NCBI RefSeq assembly: GCF_000939975.1
Contig: NZ_LK391969.1
Coordinates: forward strand, 124,001-188,000
DNA length: 64,000 bases
DNA from: Pseudomonas saudimassiliensis
GTDB lineage: Bacteria; Pseudomonadota; Gammaproteobacteria; Pseudomonadales; Pseudomonadaceae
Direction: 5' to 3'
Part shown: positions 7,860-17,163 of the stretch, piece after piece
Position numbering within the stretch: the first letter of the stretch is position 1
Layout of the letters: each line of letters starts with the position of its first letter
The notes under the pieces: generated by a model
The model's database searches: none
The model's input: only the letters and a program-made list of their open reading frames with translations
What the model was told of the DNA's origin: nothing
Made by a program: the position numbers and the translations under genes

Positions 7860-8195
7860 TCAGCGCCGGGTCAGGGGCGAATGTTCAAACACTACGCCAG
7901 CCAGACCCTGTTGCAGCAGGGCGCGGATGTTGGCGTGATCGCTGCCTTCAGGGTCGGCCAGGACGGCCTGGTAATGTTCGGCGAAGCAGTGCAGGGTCTG
8001 CTGGTCGGTCAGGCCTTGGTCCAGCGCCAGGGCCAGCACCTTGCAGGAGCCCTGGTTCTGCTCCGCGCTATTGCTTACCGGCCCGTTGCGGAAGGCGCTG
8101 GGCTGGTAGTGGTAGTGCCGGTCGATAAACGCCAGGGTATCGGCAAAGCGGTGGTCGGGCGAGCCCAGGCGGGCTTTGAATTGCTCGATGGTCAT
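7860..8195 (-). CDS. HopJ family protein
   Basis: This 111-residue soluble protein ([35 protein letters not shown]...) matches the HopJ family. The family is named after a plant-pathogen type III effector but is widespread in non-pathogens as a conserved cytosolic protein of unknown role. No type III secretion genes are nearby, so an effector role is unlikely. Its start overlaps the folX stop by four bases, and the same neighbour pair occurs in other pseudomonads, pointing to a link with pterin metabolism or simple co-transcription. Confidence 0.85.
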   Translation of the reverse strand: MTIEQFKARLGSPDHRFADTLAFIDRHYHYQPSAFRNGPVSNSAEQNQGSCKVLALALDQGLTDQQTLHCFAEHYQAVLADPEGSDHANIRALLQQGLAGVVFEHSPLTRR

Positions 8196-8566
8196 GGGCG
8201 TTCGGCACTCAAGGTGATGGACACCGACTCGGCATACCGTAGGGCATGGGGCTTGTCGACCTCGATCTCGGCGTAGCGCACCTGCTCATGCTGCATGACG
8301 ATATCCAGCAGCTCCTGGGTGAGCCGCTCGAGCAGGGCGAAGCGGTTGTTTTCCACGTGGCTGATCAGCGCCTTGGTGATGGTGCGGTAGTTCAACGCGT
8401 GGTCAATCTCGTTCTCGGTCACGGCGCTGTCCGCCGGGTAGAGGATGCGGACGTTGATCAGCACGTCCTGGCGGTTGTTGATCTCCTCTTCCTTGATGCC
8501 GATAAAGGTACGCAGGCGCAGATCCTTGATCCGGATACGCGCCAGACCGGGCTCTAACCGTTCCAT
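8192..8566 (-). CDS. folX: Dihydroneopterin triphosphate 2'-epimerase FolX
   Basis: This 124-residue protein of the FolB/FolX fold ([20 protein letters not shown]...) has the FolX-type sequence [12 protein letters not shown] and [13 protein letters not shown]. FolX converts 7,8-dihydroneopterin triphosphate to the monapterin isomer. It lies between folE and hopJ with a 1-base gap to folE. With FolM it would make tetrahydromonapterin, the cofactor of phenylalanine hydroxylase in pseudomonads. FolB (dihydroneopterin aldolase) is the main alternative, but this gene neighbourhood and the sequence favour FolX. Confidence 0.9.
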   Translation of the reverse strand: MERLEPGLARIRIKDLRLRTFIGIKEEEINNRQDVLINVRILYPADSAVTENEIDHALNYRTITKALISHVENNRFALLERLTQELLDIVMQHEQVRYAEIEVDKPHALRYAESVSITLSAERP

Positions 8567-8567
8567 G

Positions 8568-9131
8568 TCAGTTGCTCCGGCCGATCAGTTGCAGGAATTC
8601 CTGGCGGGTATTGAACGACTCGCGGAAGCTGCCCAGCATCACCGAGGTCATCATCGAGGAGTTCTGCTTCTCCACGCCGCGCATCATCATGCACATGTGC
8701 CGCGCCTCAATGACCACGGCCACACCCTTGGCGCCGGTCACCGATTGCACCGCCTCGGCGATCTGCCGGGTCAGGCTTTCCTGGATCTGCAGGCGGCGGG
8801 CGAACATGTCGACGATGCGCGCTACCTTGGACAGGCCAATGACCTTGCCATCGGGCATGTAGGCTACGTGGGCCTTGCCGATGAAGGGCAGCATATGGTG
8901 TTCGCAGAGGGAATAGAGTTCGATGTTCTTGACGATCACCATCTCGTCGCTGGACGACTCGAACAGGGCGCCGTTGACGATGTCTTCCAGCGACTGATCG
9001 TATCCACGGCAGAGAAACTGCATGGCCTTGGCGGCGCGCAGGGGAGTGCCCTTGAGCCCTTCACGTTGGGGATCTTCACCCAGATTGCTCAGGATGTCGT
9101 GATAGTTGCTGGTCAGTTTTTCAAGGCTCAT
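8568..9131 (-). CDS. folE: GTP cyclohydrolase I
   Basis: This 187-residue protein catalyses the first step of pterin synthesis, GTP to 7,8-dihydroneopterin triphosphate. Zinc ligands Cys76 and His79 ([10 protein letters not shown]) and Cys147 (RHMCMMMRG) are present, marking the zinc-dependent type IA enzyme. I chose the ATG at 9131 ([14 protein letters not shown]) because a GAGAGAA ribosome site lies just before it; an in-frame GTG at 9152 overlapping the folM stop would add seven residues. It is co-directional with folM upstream and folX downstream, consistent with a dedicated monapterin operon. Confidence 0.95.
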   Translation of the reverse strand: MSLEKLTSNYHDILSNLGEDPQREGLKGTPLRAAKAMQFLCRGYDQSLEDIVNGALFESSSDEMVIVKNIELYSLCEHHMLPFIGKAHVAYMPDGKVIGLSKVARIVDMFARRLQIQESLTRQIAEAVQSVTGAKGVAVVIEARHMCMMMRGVEKQNSSMMTSVMLGSFRESFNTRQEFLQLIGRSN

Positions 9132-9148
9132 GGGGTTCTCTCGTGGAT

Positions 9149-9850
9149 TCACTTCAGGTTCCTGCCGCCGTTCAGATCCAGGCAGGTACCGGTTACGTAG
9201 GGGTTGTCCAGCAGATAACGGATGGACTGGTACACCACATCCGGGCCGGGTTCGATGCCCAGCGCCGATTTCGCCAGCGCCTTCTCCCGGTACGCTTCGG
9301 TATCGCCCTCATTGAACATGATCAGCGCCGGCGCGATGGCATTGACCTTGATGTGCGGTGCGAAACGGGCGGCGAAGGAGCGGCTGAGGCTTTCCAGTCC
9401 GGCCTTGGTGGCGCTGTAGGCAATGTGCCGGGCGCTGCCGCGCTGGGCGACGTGATCGCTGATATGGATGATGTCGCCGGTCATCGCGGGATCGAACAGC
9501 TCGGCGCAGGCCAGGTTCAACAGATAGGGCGCCTGCATATGCACCATGAACATCCGCTGGAAAGCGTCGGCCTGGTTCTCATCATCCATCCACTCCGAGG
9601 CGTTGTGGATCAACGCGCGCAGCTGGATCCGCCGGCTGACCAGGGTGTCGATCAGCGCCTGGATGCCCGCTTCGGTGGAGAAGTCGGCGAGCAGCACTTC
9701 GATATTGTCCGGCGGCGCATCCTGCCACTGCGGGCGTGGCCGGCGGCAGGTGATGATCACCCGGAATCCGTCGGCCGCCAGCCGCTGGGCGCAATGCAGC
9801 CCCACACGCTGGGCTGCTCCGGTAATCAGAATGGTCTGCTGATTGGTCAT
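9149..9850 (-). CDS. folM: Dihydromonapterin reductase FolM (short-chain dehydrogenase)
   Basis: This 233-residue short-chain dehydrogenase has the NAD(P)H motif TGAAQRVG near residue 10, NAS in LIHNASEW, and the catalytic YSATK motif. The LIHNASEW and [17 protein letters not shown] segments are FolM-like. FolM reduces dihydromonapterin (and dihydrofolate weakly) to the tetrahydro form. It is the first gene of the leftward folM-folE-folX-hopJ run and is divergent from a flavodoxin gene. Confidence 0.88.
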   Translation of the reverse strand: MTNQQTILITGAAQRVGLHCAQRLAADGFRVIITCRRPRPQWQDAPPDNIEVLLADFSTEAGIQALIDTLVSRRIQLRALIHNASEWMDDENQADAFQRMFMVHMQAPYLLNLACAELFDPAMTGDIIHISDHVAQRGSARHIAYSATKAGLESLSRSFAARFAPHIKVNAIAPALIMFNEGDTEAYREKALAKSALGIEPGPDVVYQSIRYLLDNPYVTGTCLDLNGGRNLK

Positions 9851-9971
9851 GGGGGCCGGGTCTGGTGGTCGATCGAAGGCCGTATCTTAACATGTCTGCC
9901 CGGCTGGGTCCGGCAGCGGGAGGTCGATTCGGGCATACTATGCGCCCGGTTTATCTTTCAAGGGGGCAGAG

Positions 9972-10427
9972 ATGCGTCTGGCAATACTCAGTGGTTCGGT
10001 GTTCGGCACCGCCGATTTTCTCGCGGATGAGGCAGCGGAGCGCTGCGCGGCGGCGGGGCTGCAGGTCAGCCGCATCAAGCCAGCCTCGGTTGATGCGCTG
10101 CTGGCGGCGGATGCGCAGGCCATTCTGGTGTGTTGCTCCACGACCGGAATGGGCGAGCTGCCAGACGCCATTATGCCGTTCTACAGCGAGTTGCAGACGC
10201 GTTTCCCGCTGCTGACCGGCATCCCCTTCGGCGTCATCGGCCTGGGCGATTCGTCCTATGGCGACACCTTCTGCCAGGGCGGCGAGCAGCTCCGCGAGCT
10301 GCTGCTGGAGCTGCAGGCGCGCGAAGCCCTGCCCATGCTGCGGCTGGACGCCAGCGAAACGGTCACCCCAGAGGTGGATGCCGAGCCCTGGCTCGACGAG
10401 TTTATCGGGCTGCTGCAGAACGGTTGA
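9972..10427 (+). CDS. Flavodoxin (MioC-like)
   Basis: This 151-residue single-domain flavodoxin has the FMN phosphate-binding loop SGSVFGTADFLADE at the N-terminus, an FMN-contacting segment STTGMGELPD and a second aromatic loop GLGDSSYGDTFC. It would be a cytosolic one-electron carrier. An orthologous flavodoxin sits next to the fol cluster in Pseudomonas. It is divergent from folM and ends immediately before the convergent CRP-like gene, with no intergenic space. Confidence 0.9.
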   Translation: MRLAILSGSVFGTADFLADEAAERCAAAGLQVSRIKPASVDALLAADAQAILVCCSTTGMGELPDAIMPFYSELQTRFPLLTGIPFGVIGLGDSSYGDTFCQGGEQLRELLLELQAREALPMLRLDASETVTPEVDAEPWLDEFIGLLQNG

Positions 10428-11177
10428 TCAGGAGAGGCTCTCGGTCCCGGCCGCCAGGCGGGCCAGGGCCTGATCATCGAGGATGGTGATCTGGCTGTAG
10501 TGGATGCTGATCCAACCCGCCTGCTCGAGTTTCTTCAACAGCTTGTTGATGCTCTGGCGCGAGCTGTTGAGCATCAGCCCGAGCATTTCCTGGGATAGCT
10601 GGATCGTCAGCCGGCCGTTGCCCTGTTCCACATCGCCGTAGTATTGGCCGTGCATCAGCAGGCGCTTGGCCAATCGCGCTGGTAAAGGCAGCAGGGCGCT
10701 GTCTTCCATCATGTCGAAGGACAGGCGCAGGCGCCGGCACAACAGCCGCATGAAATGGGGATAGAGTTCCGGGCGGCGTTCCAGCAACTGCTGAAATCCG
10801 CTGCGCGGAATCAGCAGCACCTCGGTTGGCCCCATCGCGTGGGCGTCGTGGGTGCGCGGTAGGCCATCAAACAGCGAAATCTCGCCAAACCAGTTGCCGG
10901 GGCTCAGCACCGTCAGCAGGGCTTCGCGGCCATCGGCACCGGTATTGCTGATGCGCATGGCACCCTTGCTGATGCCATAAAGCCCATCCGGCAGGTCCCC
11001 CCGGGCATGCAAGCGTTGCCCGTCTTCCAGCCGCCGCAGCCGGGCCAGCGCCACCATCTCGCTGATACAGTCCGCCGGCAGGTCGCGGAACCAGCGATTG
11101 CGCTGCAGTAGCGCCACATGCCGGTCGCCGTCGTCCGTTGACACTGTAACCTGGTTGACAGTGCTGTCTGCTGCCAC
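10428..11177 (-). CDS. Crp/Fnr family transcriptional regulator
   Basis: This 249-residue protein has a cyclic-nucleotide-binding beta-roll (about 25-140, with GNWFGEISLFDGLPRT as the phosphate-binding cassette) and a C-terminal Crp-type winged helix (TIQLSQEMLGLMLNSSRQSI as the recognition region). There is no N-terminal cysteine cluster, so it is not an oxygen-sensing Fnr/Anr. The start is the GTG at 11177 behind an AGGAGAG ribosome site. It is divergent from the class II aldolase/hydrolase pair with about 115 bp between them, so it may control that pair. This is an inference from position. Confidence 0.88.
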   Translation of the reverse strand: MAADSTVNQVTVSTDDGDRHVALLQRNRWFRDLPADCISEMVALARLRRLEDGQRLHARGDLPDGLYGISKGAMRISNTGADGREALLTVLSPGNWFGEISLFDGLPRTHDAHAMGPTEVLLIPRSGFQQLLERRPELYPHFMRLLCRRLRLSFDMMEDSALLPLPARLAKRLLMHGQYYGDVEQGNGRLTIQLSQEMLGLMLNSSRQSINKLLKKLEQAGWISIHYSQITILDDQALARLAAGTESLS

Positions 11178-11292
11178 GTTCTAGACTCTCCTGAAGAATG
11201 CCGGCCAGGGTCGCCGCCGCCTGCGGATAGTATGCCCAATTGTCCGGCCCTTGGCGCCCCCGCAAGTCCCCACATACAAGAGGATCACCCCC

Positions 11293-12066
11293 ATGAATGC
11301 ACTACAGTCGCTGCCCGCCATCGATATCCAGGGCCAGGTGAGCCCGGAAGAATGGCAGACCCGGCTTGATCTGGCTGCCTGTTACCGCCTGATTGCCATG
11401 TACGGCTGGGATGATGTGGTGTTCACCCACGTGTCAGCGAAGATCCCGGGTACCGAGCATTTCCTGATCAACCCCTATGGCTTGATGTTCGAGGAGATGA
11501 CCGCTTCCAATCTGGTCAAGATCGACCTGCAGGGCAACAAGGTCATGGACTCGCCCTACGAGATCAATCCCGCCGGCTTCACCATCCACAGCGCTATCCA
11601 TGAGGTGCGCCATGACGCTGGGTGTGTATTGCATACCCACACGCCGGCCGGGGTGGGTGTTTCCTGCCAGAAGGACGGCATTCTGCCGATTTCCCAGCAG
11701 GCGCTGTTCGTGCTGTGCAGCCTGGCCTACCACGACTACGAAGGCGTCGCGCTGAACGAGGAGGAGAAAGTGCGGCTGCAGGCCGATCTGGGCTACGCCA
11801 ATAATCTGGTGCTGCGCAACCACGGCCTGCTGACCTGCGGCAAGACCGTCTCCGATGCCTTCCTCACCATGTATACCCTGCAGCGCTGCTGCGAGATCCA
11901 GGTGGCTGCGCAGGCTGGCGGTAGCGAGTTGCTGACCATCCCGCAGACCATCCTCGATGGCGCCAAGGAAAGCATGCGCAAGGTAACCCGGGGGGCGGGC
12001 AGCGGTATCGCCTGGCCGGCCCTGGTGCGCAAGCTGCAGCGGGTCAATCCGGGTTTCGATGTCTGA
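11293..12066 (+). CDS. Class II aldolase/adducin family protein
   Basis: This 257-residue protein has the metal-binding histidines of class II aldolases at His114 and His116 (VLHTHTPAGVG) and His177 (LRNHGLLTCG). Family members cleave or epimerise phosphosugars, but a large subgroup in pseudomonads (this type, with WDDVVFTHVSAKIPG) has no assigned substrate. The ATG at 11293 is preceded by AAGAGGA, and upstream in-frame codons lack a ribosome site. It overlaps the following alpha/beta hydrolase by eight bases, so the two are almost certainly co-translated. Confidence 0.88.
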   Translation: MNALQSLPAIDIQGQVSPEEWQTRLDLAACYRLIAMYGWDDVVFTHVSAKIPGTEHFLINPYGLMFEEMTASNLVKIDLQGNKVMDSPYEINPAGFTIHSAIHEVRHDAGCVLHTHTPAGVGVSCQKDGILPISQQALFVLCSLAYHDYEGVALNEEEKVRLQADLGYANNLVLRNHGLLTCGKTVSDAFLTMYTLQRCCEIQVAAQAGGSELLTIPQTILDGAKESMRKVTRGAGSGIAWPALVRKLQRVNPGFDV

Positions 12067-12943
12067 CATGGACCGGCTGGTGGGCATCCCCCTGGATGAT
12101 TGGCGCGCCCAGGCGCGGACCTTCGACTTTCGTGGCCACACGCTACGTTATTGGGAGGCGGGGCAGGGCGAACCCCTGCTGCTGATCCACGGCTTCCCGT
12201 CCGGCTCCTGGGACTGGCATTACCTCTGGCAGCCGCTCGCCGAGCGCTACCGGGTGATCGCCTGCGACATGCTGGGTTTCGGCTTTTCCGCCAAACCGCG
12301 GGGGCACGCCTACAGCCTGCTGGAGCAGGCGGACATCCAGCAGGCGCTGCTGGCGCAGCTGGGTGTGGGCCGCTACCACATCCTCGCCCATGACTATGGC
12401 GACAGCGTCGCCCAGGAATTGCTGGCGCGGGATATGGAGGGGGAGCGGCGCATCGGCAGCCTGTGCTTGCTCAACGGTGGCCTGTTTCCGGAAACCCACC
12501 GTCCGGTGTTGCTGCAGAAGCTCCTGATGAGTCCGATCGGCTATCTGATTGGCCGGCGTTTCAGCCGCGAGCGGTTGGCGGCCAGCTTCGGCAAGGTGTT
12601 CGGTGCCCACACACAGCCGAGCGAGGCGGAGCTGGACGCTTTCTGGACCATGATCGAAACCAATGACGGCCCCGGGGTGATGCACCGGCTGATCCGCTAT
12701 ATGGCCGAGCGGCGGGTGCACCGCGAGCGGTGGGTCGGGGCCATGCAGTGCACGGCGGTGCCGATGCGGGTGATCGATGGGGCGGCGGATCCGATTTCCG
12801 GTGCCCACATGGTGGCCCGGTATCGGGAATTGATTGCCGAGCCCGATACCGTCTTGCTGGAGGGCATCGGGCACTATCCCCAGGTGGAGGCCCCGGAGCA
12901 GGTGCTGAGCGGTTACCTGGCGTTTCGCGATCAGCGGGGGTAA
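12059..12943 (+). CDS. Alpha/beta hydrolase, haloalkane dehalogenase/epoxide hydrolase-like
   Basis: This 294-residue protein has the oxyanion motif HGFP (44-47) and a nucleophile elbow AHDYGDS, in which Asp112 replaces the usual serine, as in haloalkane dehalogenases and epoxide hydrolases. The putative acid lies in DGAADPISG and the histidine in GIGHYPQ. A cap domain is predicted around residues 135-230. The Asp nucleophile implies hydrolysis through an alkyl-enzyme ester rather than a simple esterase reaction. It overlaps the aldolase gene, suggesting one pathway; the substrate is unknown. Confidence 0.82.
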   Translation: MSDMDRLVGIPLDDWRAQARTFDFRGHTLRYWEAGQGEPLLLIHGFPSGSWDWHYLWQPLAERYRVIACDMLGFGFSAKPRGHAYSLLEQADIQQALLAQLGVGRYHILAHDYGDSVAQELLARDMEGERRIGSLCLLNGGLFPETHRPVLLQKLLMSPIGYLIGRRFSRERLAASFGKVFGAHTQPSEAELDAFWTMIETNDGPGVMHRLIRYMAERRVHRERWVGAMQCTAVPMRVIDGAADPISGAHMVARYRELIAEPDTVLLEGIGHYPQVEAPEQVLSGYLAFRDQRG

Positions 12944-12975
12944 GAGGCAGCCCGGCTGCCCCGTCAGGCGCTGTC

Positions 12976-13752
12976 TTACTTCTGCTCTTCGCGGAGAAAC
13001 ACCAATTTGTCCGCGCTGGAGCTGGCCTTGTCGAAGTAATAGCCCTCGAGATTGAAATCCTTCAGGCCCTCCGGGTCCTTCAGTCGTTCCTTGATCACAT
13101 AGCGGGCCATCAGGCCGCGGGCCTTCTTGGCGTAGAAGCTGATGATCTTGTACTGGCCGTTCTTCTGGTCCTTGAACACGGTTTCGATCAGCCGGCCCTT
13201 GAGCGCCTTGGGCTTGACCGCGCCGAAGTATTCCTGCGAGGCGAGGTTGAGCAGCACGTCATCGCCCTGTTCGGCCAGGTCCTGGTTCAGCCATTCGGTA
13301 ATGTGGTTGCCCCAGAAGGCATAAAGGTCTTTGCCCCGCGGGTTGGCCAGCTTGGTGCCCATTTCCAGGCGATAGGGCTGCATCAGGTCCAGCGGCCGCA
13401 GGATACCGTACAGGCCCGACAGCATGCGCAGGTGCTGCTGGGCGAAGGCGAAATCCTCCTCGCTGAAATCCTCGGCCTGCATGCCGGTGTAGACATCACC
13501 CTTGAAGGCCAGCAGCGCCTGTTTGCTGTTGTCGGTGGTGAAGGTGTCGCTGAAGCTGCCGTAGCGCGCGACGTTCAGCGCCGCCAGCTTGTCCGACAGG
13601 GACATCAGCTTGGCGATCTCTTGGGGCGACTGTTCCCGGAGCACGTCGATCAGCTCCCGGCTGTGATCCAGATAGCGTGGCAGGGTGTGGCGCTCGGTGG
13701 CCGGGGCTGTCTCGTAATCCAGGGTCTTGGCGGGGGAAATGACCATCAGCAT
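12976..13752 (-). CDS. yaaA: Peroxide stress protein YaaA (UPF0246)
   Basis: This 258-residue protein ([16 protein letters not shown]...) is a full-length YaaA/UPF0246 member. In Escherichia coli YaaA limits free iron and damage during peroxide stress and binds DNA. The conserved segments [26 protein letters not shown] and [14 protein letters not shown] are all present. I chose the ATG at 13752 because GAAGGAG lies eight bases upstream; 21 further in-frame codons upstream do not look family-like. It is convergent with the preceding alpha/beta hydrolase. Confidence 0.93.
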   Translation of the reverse strand: MLMVISPAKTLDYETAPATERHTLPRYLDHSRELIDVLREQSPQEIAKLMSLSDKLAALNVARYGSFSDTFTTDNSKQALLAFKGDVYTGMQAEDFSEEDFAFAQQHLRMLSGLYGILRPLDLMQPYRLEMGTKLANPRGKDLYAFWGNHITEWLNQDLAEQGDDVLLNLASQEYFGAVKPKALKGRLIETVFKDQKNGQYKIISFYAKKARGLMARYVIKERLKDPEGLKDFNLEGYYFDKASSSADKLVFLREEQK

Positions 13753-13863
13753 AATGCGGGCTCCTTCGATTCGTTGCTCGGTATTATGCCGCAAGCTGCG
13801 CTTAATGGCTTGCAATGAGGGTGATAGAGGGTATTGATGGGGATAGTTTGGAGATGCATCTAT

Positions 13864-13901
13864 CCCCCTTTCCCCGGCCCTCTCCCGCGAGGGGAGAGGG
13901 C
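13864..13901. repeat. Short palindromic C/T-rich element (short form of the 114-bp repeat)
   Basis: GCCCTCTCCC and GGGGAGAGGGC pair around a GCGA loop, preceded by another C/T-rich run. The ends resemble the terminal segments of the long elements at 57849 and 63573, but the internal part is missing. It lies 22 bases beyond the phoH-like stop and could serve as its 3'-end hairpin. Confidence 0.65.
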
Positions 13902-13923
13902 TAGAGCGTGCGGAGCTGATTCG

Positions 13924-15306
13924 CTAGAGGTGGGTTTCGGCGTATTCGGCCAGCACCGAGCGCGGTACACCCTGCAGGTGGATGTGCACGCCGTGGGGGA
14001 AGTCCTTGAAGCATTCGGTAAGGTAGGTCAGCCCGGAGCTGGTGGCGTTCAGGTAGGGCGTGTCGATCTGCGCCAGGTTGCCCAGGCAAACCACCTTCGA
14101 GCCGGTGCCGGCGCGGGTGATGATGGTCTTGATCTGGTGCGGGGTGAGGTTCTGGCTCTCGTCGATCAGGATGAAGCTCTGCTGGAAGCTGCGGCCGCGG
14201 ATGTAGTTCAGGGATTTGAACTGCAGCGGCACCCGATCGAGGATGTACTCCACACTGCCGTGGGTGCACTCGTCATCCATATGCAGGGCTTCCAGGTTAT
14301 CGGTGATCGCCCCCAGCCAGGGCTCCATTTTCTCCTTCTCGGTACCCGGCAGAAAACCGATGTCCTCATCCAGCCCCTGGGTACTGCGGGTGGCAATGAT
14401 GCGCCGGTAGGTCTTGCTCACCATGGTCTGCTCGATGGCGGCAGCCAGGGCCAGTATGGTCTTGCCAGAGCCGGCAGCGCCGGTGAGATTGACCAGGTGA
14501 ATGTCGGGATCGAGCAGCGCGTGCAGCGCCAGCGCCTGGAACACATCCCGCGGCCGCAGCCCCCAGGCCTCCTGGTGGAGCAGGGGTTCGCGATGCATAT
14601 CGAGCAAGCGCAGCGTACCACCCTCGACCCCTTTGACCTGCCCGATGAAACCCTGCTCGTCGATGATGAAATCGTTGATATGCAGGGCGGGCAGGTTATC
14701 GATGAGCTGGACCTCGTGCAGCGTCTGACCGGTGAGCTGGCGGGTTTCGACCTTGCTGGCGCGGTCCCAGAAGGACCCCTCTATCTGCAGATAACCGCGA
14801 GCCAGCAGATTGATGTCGTCGAGCAACTGATCGGTCTGGTAATCCTCGGCATCGATACCGCAGGCACGGGCCTTGAGCCGCATGTTGATGTCCTTCGACA
14901 CCAGGACGATACGGTCATCGGGATGACGCACCTGCAGCTGGCACAGCTGGTTGATGATCTTGTTGTCGTTGATGTCGTTGGGCAGGCAGTGGGCCGGGAG
15001 GGGAGCTTTGTCCATCAGGATGGCGAGGGTACCGTTGGGCCCCAGTTTGCCGCGTTGAATGGGGACGCCGGACTCCACCAGGTCGGGTGGTGCGTCGGCC
15101 AGGGTCTGGTCGATCAGGCGGATGGCCTGGCGGCAGTCGGCTGCGGTGCTGGTCTTGCCGGATTTGAGCTTGTCGAGTTCTTCAAGGACGGTCATCGGGA
15201 TGATGACGTGGTGTTCTTCGAAATTGAGCAGTGCGTTGGGGTCGTGGATGATGACGTTGGTATCAAGAACGTAGAAGGTGTGTCGGGTCGCTCCGCACGC
15301 TTCCAT
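13924..15306 (-). CDS. PIN-PhoH family ATPase/ribonuclease (PhoH2/YlaK type)
   Basis: This 460-residue protein has an N-terminal PIN nuclease domain (FYVLDTNVIIHDPNALLNF, then MTVLEELDKLKSGK) followed by a PhoH ATPase with Walker A GAAGSGKT (near residue 280) and the DESQNLTPHQIKTIITR segment. PIN-PhoH proteins act as RNA helicase/ribonucleases; their targets are poorly known. It differs from the short PhoH (YbeZ) linked to ybeY. It is transcribed alone, upstream of yaaA. Confidence 0.9.
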   Translation of the reverse strand: MEACGATRHTFYVLDTNVIIHDPNALLNFEEHHVIIPMTVLEELDKLKSGKTSTAADCRQAIRLIDQTLADAPPDLVESGVPIQRGKLGPNGTLAILMDKAPLPAHCLPNDINDNKIINQLCQLQVRHPDDRIVLVSKDINMRLKARACGIDAEDYQTDQLLDDINLLARGYLQIEGSFWDRASKVETRQLTGQTLHEVQLIDNLPALHINDFIIDEQGFIGQVKGVEGGTLRLLDMHREPLLHQEAWGLRPRDVFQALALHALLDPDIHLVNLTGAAGSGKTILALAAAIEQTMVSKTYRRIIATRSTQGLDEDIGFLPGTEKEKMEPWLGAITDNLEALHMDDECTHGSVEYILDRVPLQFKSLNYIRGRSFQQSFILIDESQNLTPHQIKTIITRAGTGSKVVCLGNLAQIDTPYLNATSSGLTYLTECFKDFPHGVHIHLQGVPRSVLAEYAETHL

Positions 15307-15511
15307 GGGCTATTACCTCGCAATGGTCGCAATCACGGGACTGGATCAAGCGCCGGTCCGCACCTGGCAGTCCGCAGGCCGACTCGCATTACCCGGCGGT
15401 ATCAATGGATCACTGCCCGGTATCGGTCGGTTAATTGAGGTATAGCCCACTTTTGGTGACAGCCACAAGCGTCAGGGAAGGGAAATGCGTAACCGGACAC
15501 TATCGGAACGG

Positions 15512-15530
15512 GGGGCGGCAGTGCCGCCCC
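15512..15530 (-). terminator. Hairpin downstream of rhlB
   Basis: GGGGCGGCA and TGCCGCCCC form a 9-bp palindrome about a single central base, 16 bases past the rhlB stop (minus strand). No T-run follows, so rho-independent activity is uncertain. The rest of the 240 bp between the PhoH-like gene and rhlB shows no gene. Confidence 0.45.
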
Positions 15531-15545
15531 GGCTATGGCAGGAGC

Positions 15546-17078
15546 TCAGCGACGGTCCCGGCGACCGTCACGGCGGTTGCTGGAACGCTTGCGGTTGGCT
15601 GCGGCGGCGGCTGCCTGTTCCGCTTCGTTGGCATCGCTGGCGGCCTTTTCCTCGGCCGTGCGCTGGCGCTTGGGTACCGGCTGGAGGTAGATCTCTTCCG
15701 GTGGAATGCAGTCGAGCTTGCCGCCCAGCAGCTCCTCGATCGGCGGTAGCTGGAAGGCATCATCCTCACCGGCAAAGCTGATCGAGGTCCCCTTGGCACC
15801 GGCCCGGCCCGTGCGGCCGATGCGGTGTACGTAGTCTTCCGGATCGTCGGGCAGGGTGTAGTTGATCACGTGGCTGATGCCGTCGATATGGATGCCGCGG
15901 CCTGCCACATCGGTGGCCACCAGCACCCGCAGCTTGCCCTCGCGGAAATTCTCCAGCGTGCGCACGCGCTTGTTCTGCGGCACGTCGCCGGACAGCTGGG
16001 CGGCATTGACGCCGTCGCGTACCAGGCGCTCCTGGATACGGCGAACCTCATCCTTGCGGTTGGCAAAGACCATCACCCGTTCCAGCTCCAACTGGGTGAT
16101 CAGGTTGTATAGCAGCTTATACTTGTCGCTGCTGCTGACGGCATACACCTGCTGGGTAATGTTCTCCGAGGCGGGGCGCTCGGGTTCGATTTCCACCACG
16201 GCCGGCTCCACGGTCCACTGCTGGGCCAGGTTCATCACGTCGTCGCTGAAGGTGGCGGAGAACAGCAGGGTCTGGCGATCGCCCTTGCGCGGCGTCTGGC
16301 GGATGATCTGGCGGACCTGGGGGATGAAGCCCATGTCCAGCATGCGGTCGGCCTCGTCGAGGATCAGTACCTCGACCAGATCCAGGTGCACCTCGCCACG
16401 ATTGCAGAAGTCCAGCAGGCGACCCGGGGTGGCGACCAGGATGTCGCAGTATTTGCGTTCCAGCTGCTTGAGCTGCTTGTCGTAATCCATGCCGCCGACA
16501 AAGCCCATCACGTTCAGGCCGCAATACTTGGTCAGGCCTTCGGCGTCGTTGGCGATCTGCATGACCAGTTCCCGGGTTGGGGCAATGATCAGCGCCCGGG
16601 GTTCGCCCATGAAGCGTTCGTCCGGGGGCGGGGTCTCCAGCAGCTGGGTGATGGTGGAGATCAGGAACGCGGCGGTCTTGCCGGTGCCGGTCTGGGCGCG
16701 GCCGATGGCGTCATGGCCGAGCAGGGTATTGCCCAGCACTTCAGCCTGGATCGGGGTGCAATAGGTAAAGCCCAGATCCTGAATGGCATGCATCAGGCTG
16801 TCAGGCAGAGGGAAGTCATGGAAGCGAGTCTTGCCTTCGGCTGGCTCAACGGCAAAATCAGCGATGGACCAGGGCTTGGCCGGTGCCGGTGCCGGTCGCG
16901 GCTTGGCTTGCCGGGCCCGTTTAGGACGCGCTTCGCGCTGTTGTGGCTGGGCCGCGGCGGGCGGCGCAGGACGTTCTACCGCGGGCGCTATCGGCGCGGC
17001 CGCCGGCTCGATATGCGTTTCGTGGTGCGGCGCCGGGGTCTTGCCCGGCTTGAACAGTTTTTTCAGTGCCTTTAGCAC
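15546..17078 (-). CDS. rhlB: DEAD-box ATP-dependent RNA helicase, RhlB type
   Basis: This 510-residue helicase has the full motif set: TPIQAEVL (Q motif), AQTGTGKTA (I), PTRELVMQI (Ia), DEAD in [17 protein letters not shown] (III) and [10 protein letters not shown] (VI). An Ala/Pro/Lys-rich N-terminal extension of about 70 residues and a basic C-terminal tail ([15 protein letters not shown]) flank the core and probably bind RNA. RhlB unwinds RNA for the RNase E degradosome; the extended form is typical in Pseudomonas. It starts at ATG 17078 ([13 protein letters not shown]). Confidence 0.88.
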   Translation of the reverse strand: MLKALKKLFKPGKTPAPHHETHIEPAAAPIAPAVERPAPPAAAQPQQREARPKRARQAKPRPAPAPAKPWSIADFAVEPAEGKTRFHDFPLPDSLMHAIQDLGFTYCTPIQAEVLGNTLLGHDAIGRAQTGTGKTAAFLISTITQLLETPPPDERFMGEPRALIIAPTRELVMQIANDAEGLTKYCGLNVMGFVGGMDYDKQLKQLERKYCDILVATPGRLLDFCNRGEVHLDLVEVLILDEADRMLDMGFIPQVRQIIRQTPRKGDRQTLLFSATFSDDVMNLAQQWTVEPAVVEIEPERPASENITQQVYAVSSSDKYKLLYNLITQLELERVMVFANRKDEVRRIQERLVRDGVNAAQLSGDVPQNKRVRTLENFREGKLRVLVATDVAGRGIHIDGISHVINYTLPDDPEDYVHRIGRTGRAGAKGTSISFAGEDDAFQLPPIEELLGGKLDCIPPEEIYLQPVPKRQRTAEEKAASDANEAEQAAAAAANRKRSSNRRDGRRDRR

Positions 17079-17163
17079 AATCGTCTCTCGATGTGGTATG
17101 GGATCACCGAGCAGTGTAAAGGAAGCTCTGAAAAACTACTATGCGCAGCGGCCTTGCAGCGCC

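Noticed and set aside
7860-8195. HopJ as a type III secreted virulence effector
   Set aside because: No type III genes or promoter box nearby; the gene overlaps folX and is conserved in non-pathogens.
10428-11177. Identification of the CRP-like protein as the oxygen regulator Anr/Fnr
   Set aside because: The N-terminal cysteine cluster needed for the iron-sulfur sensor is absent.
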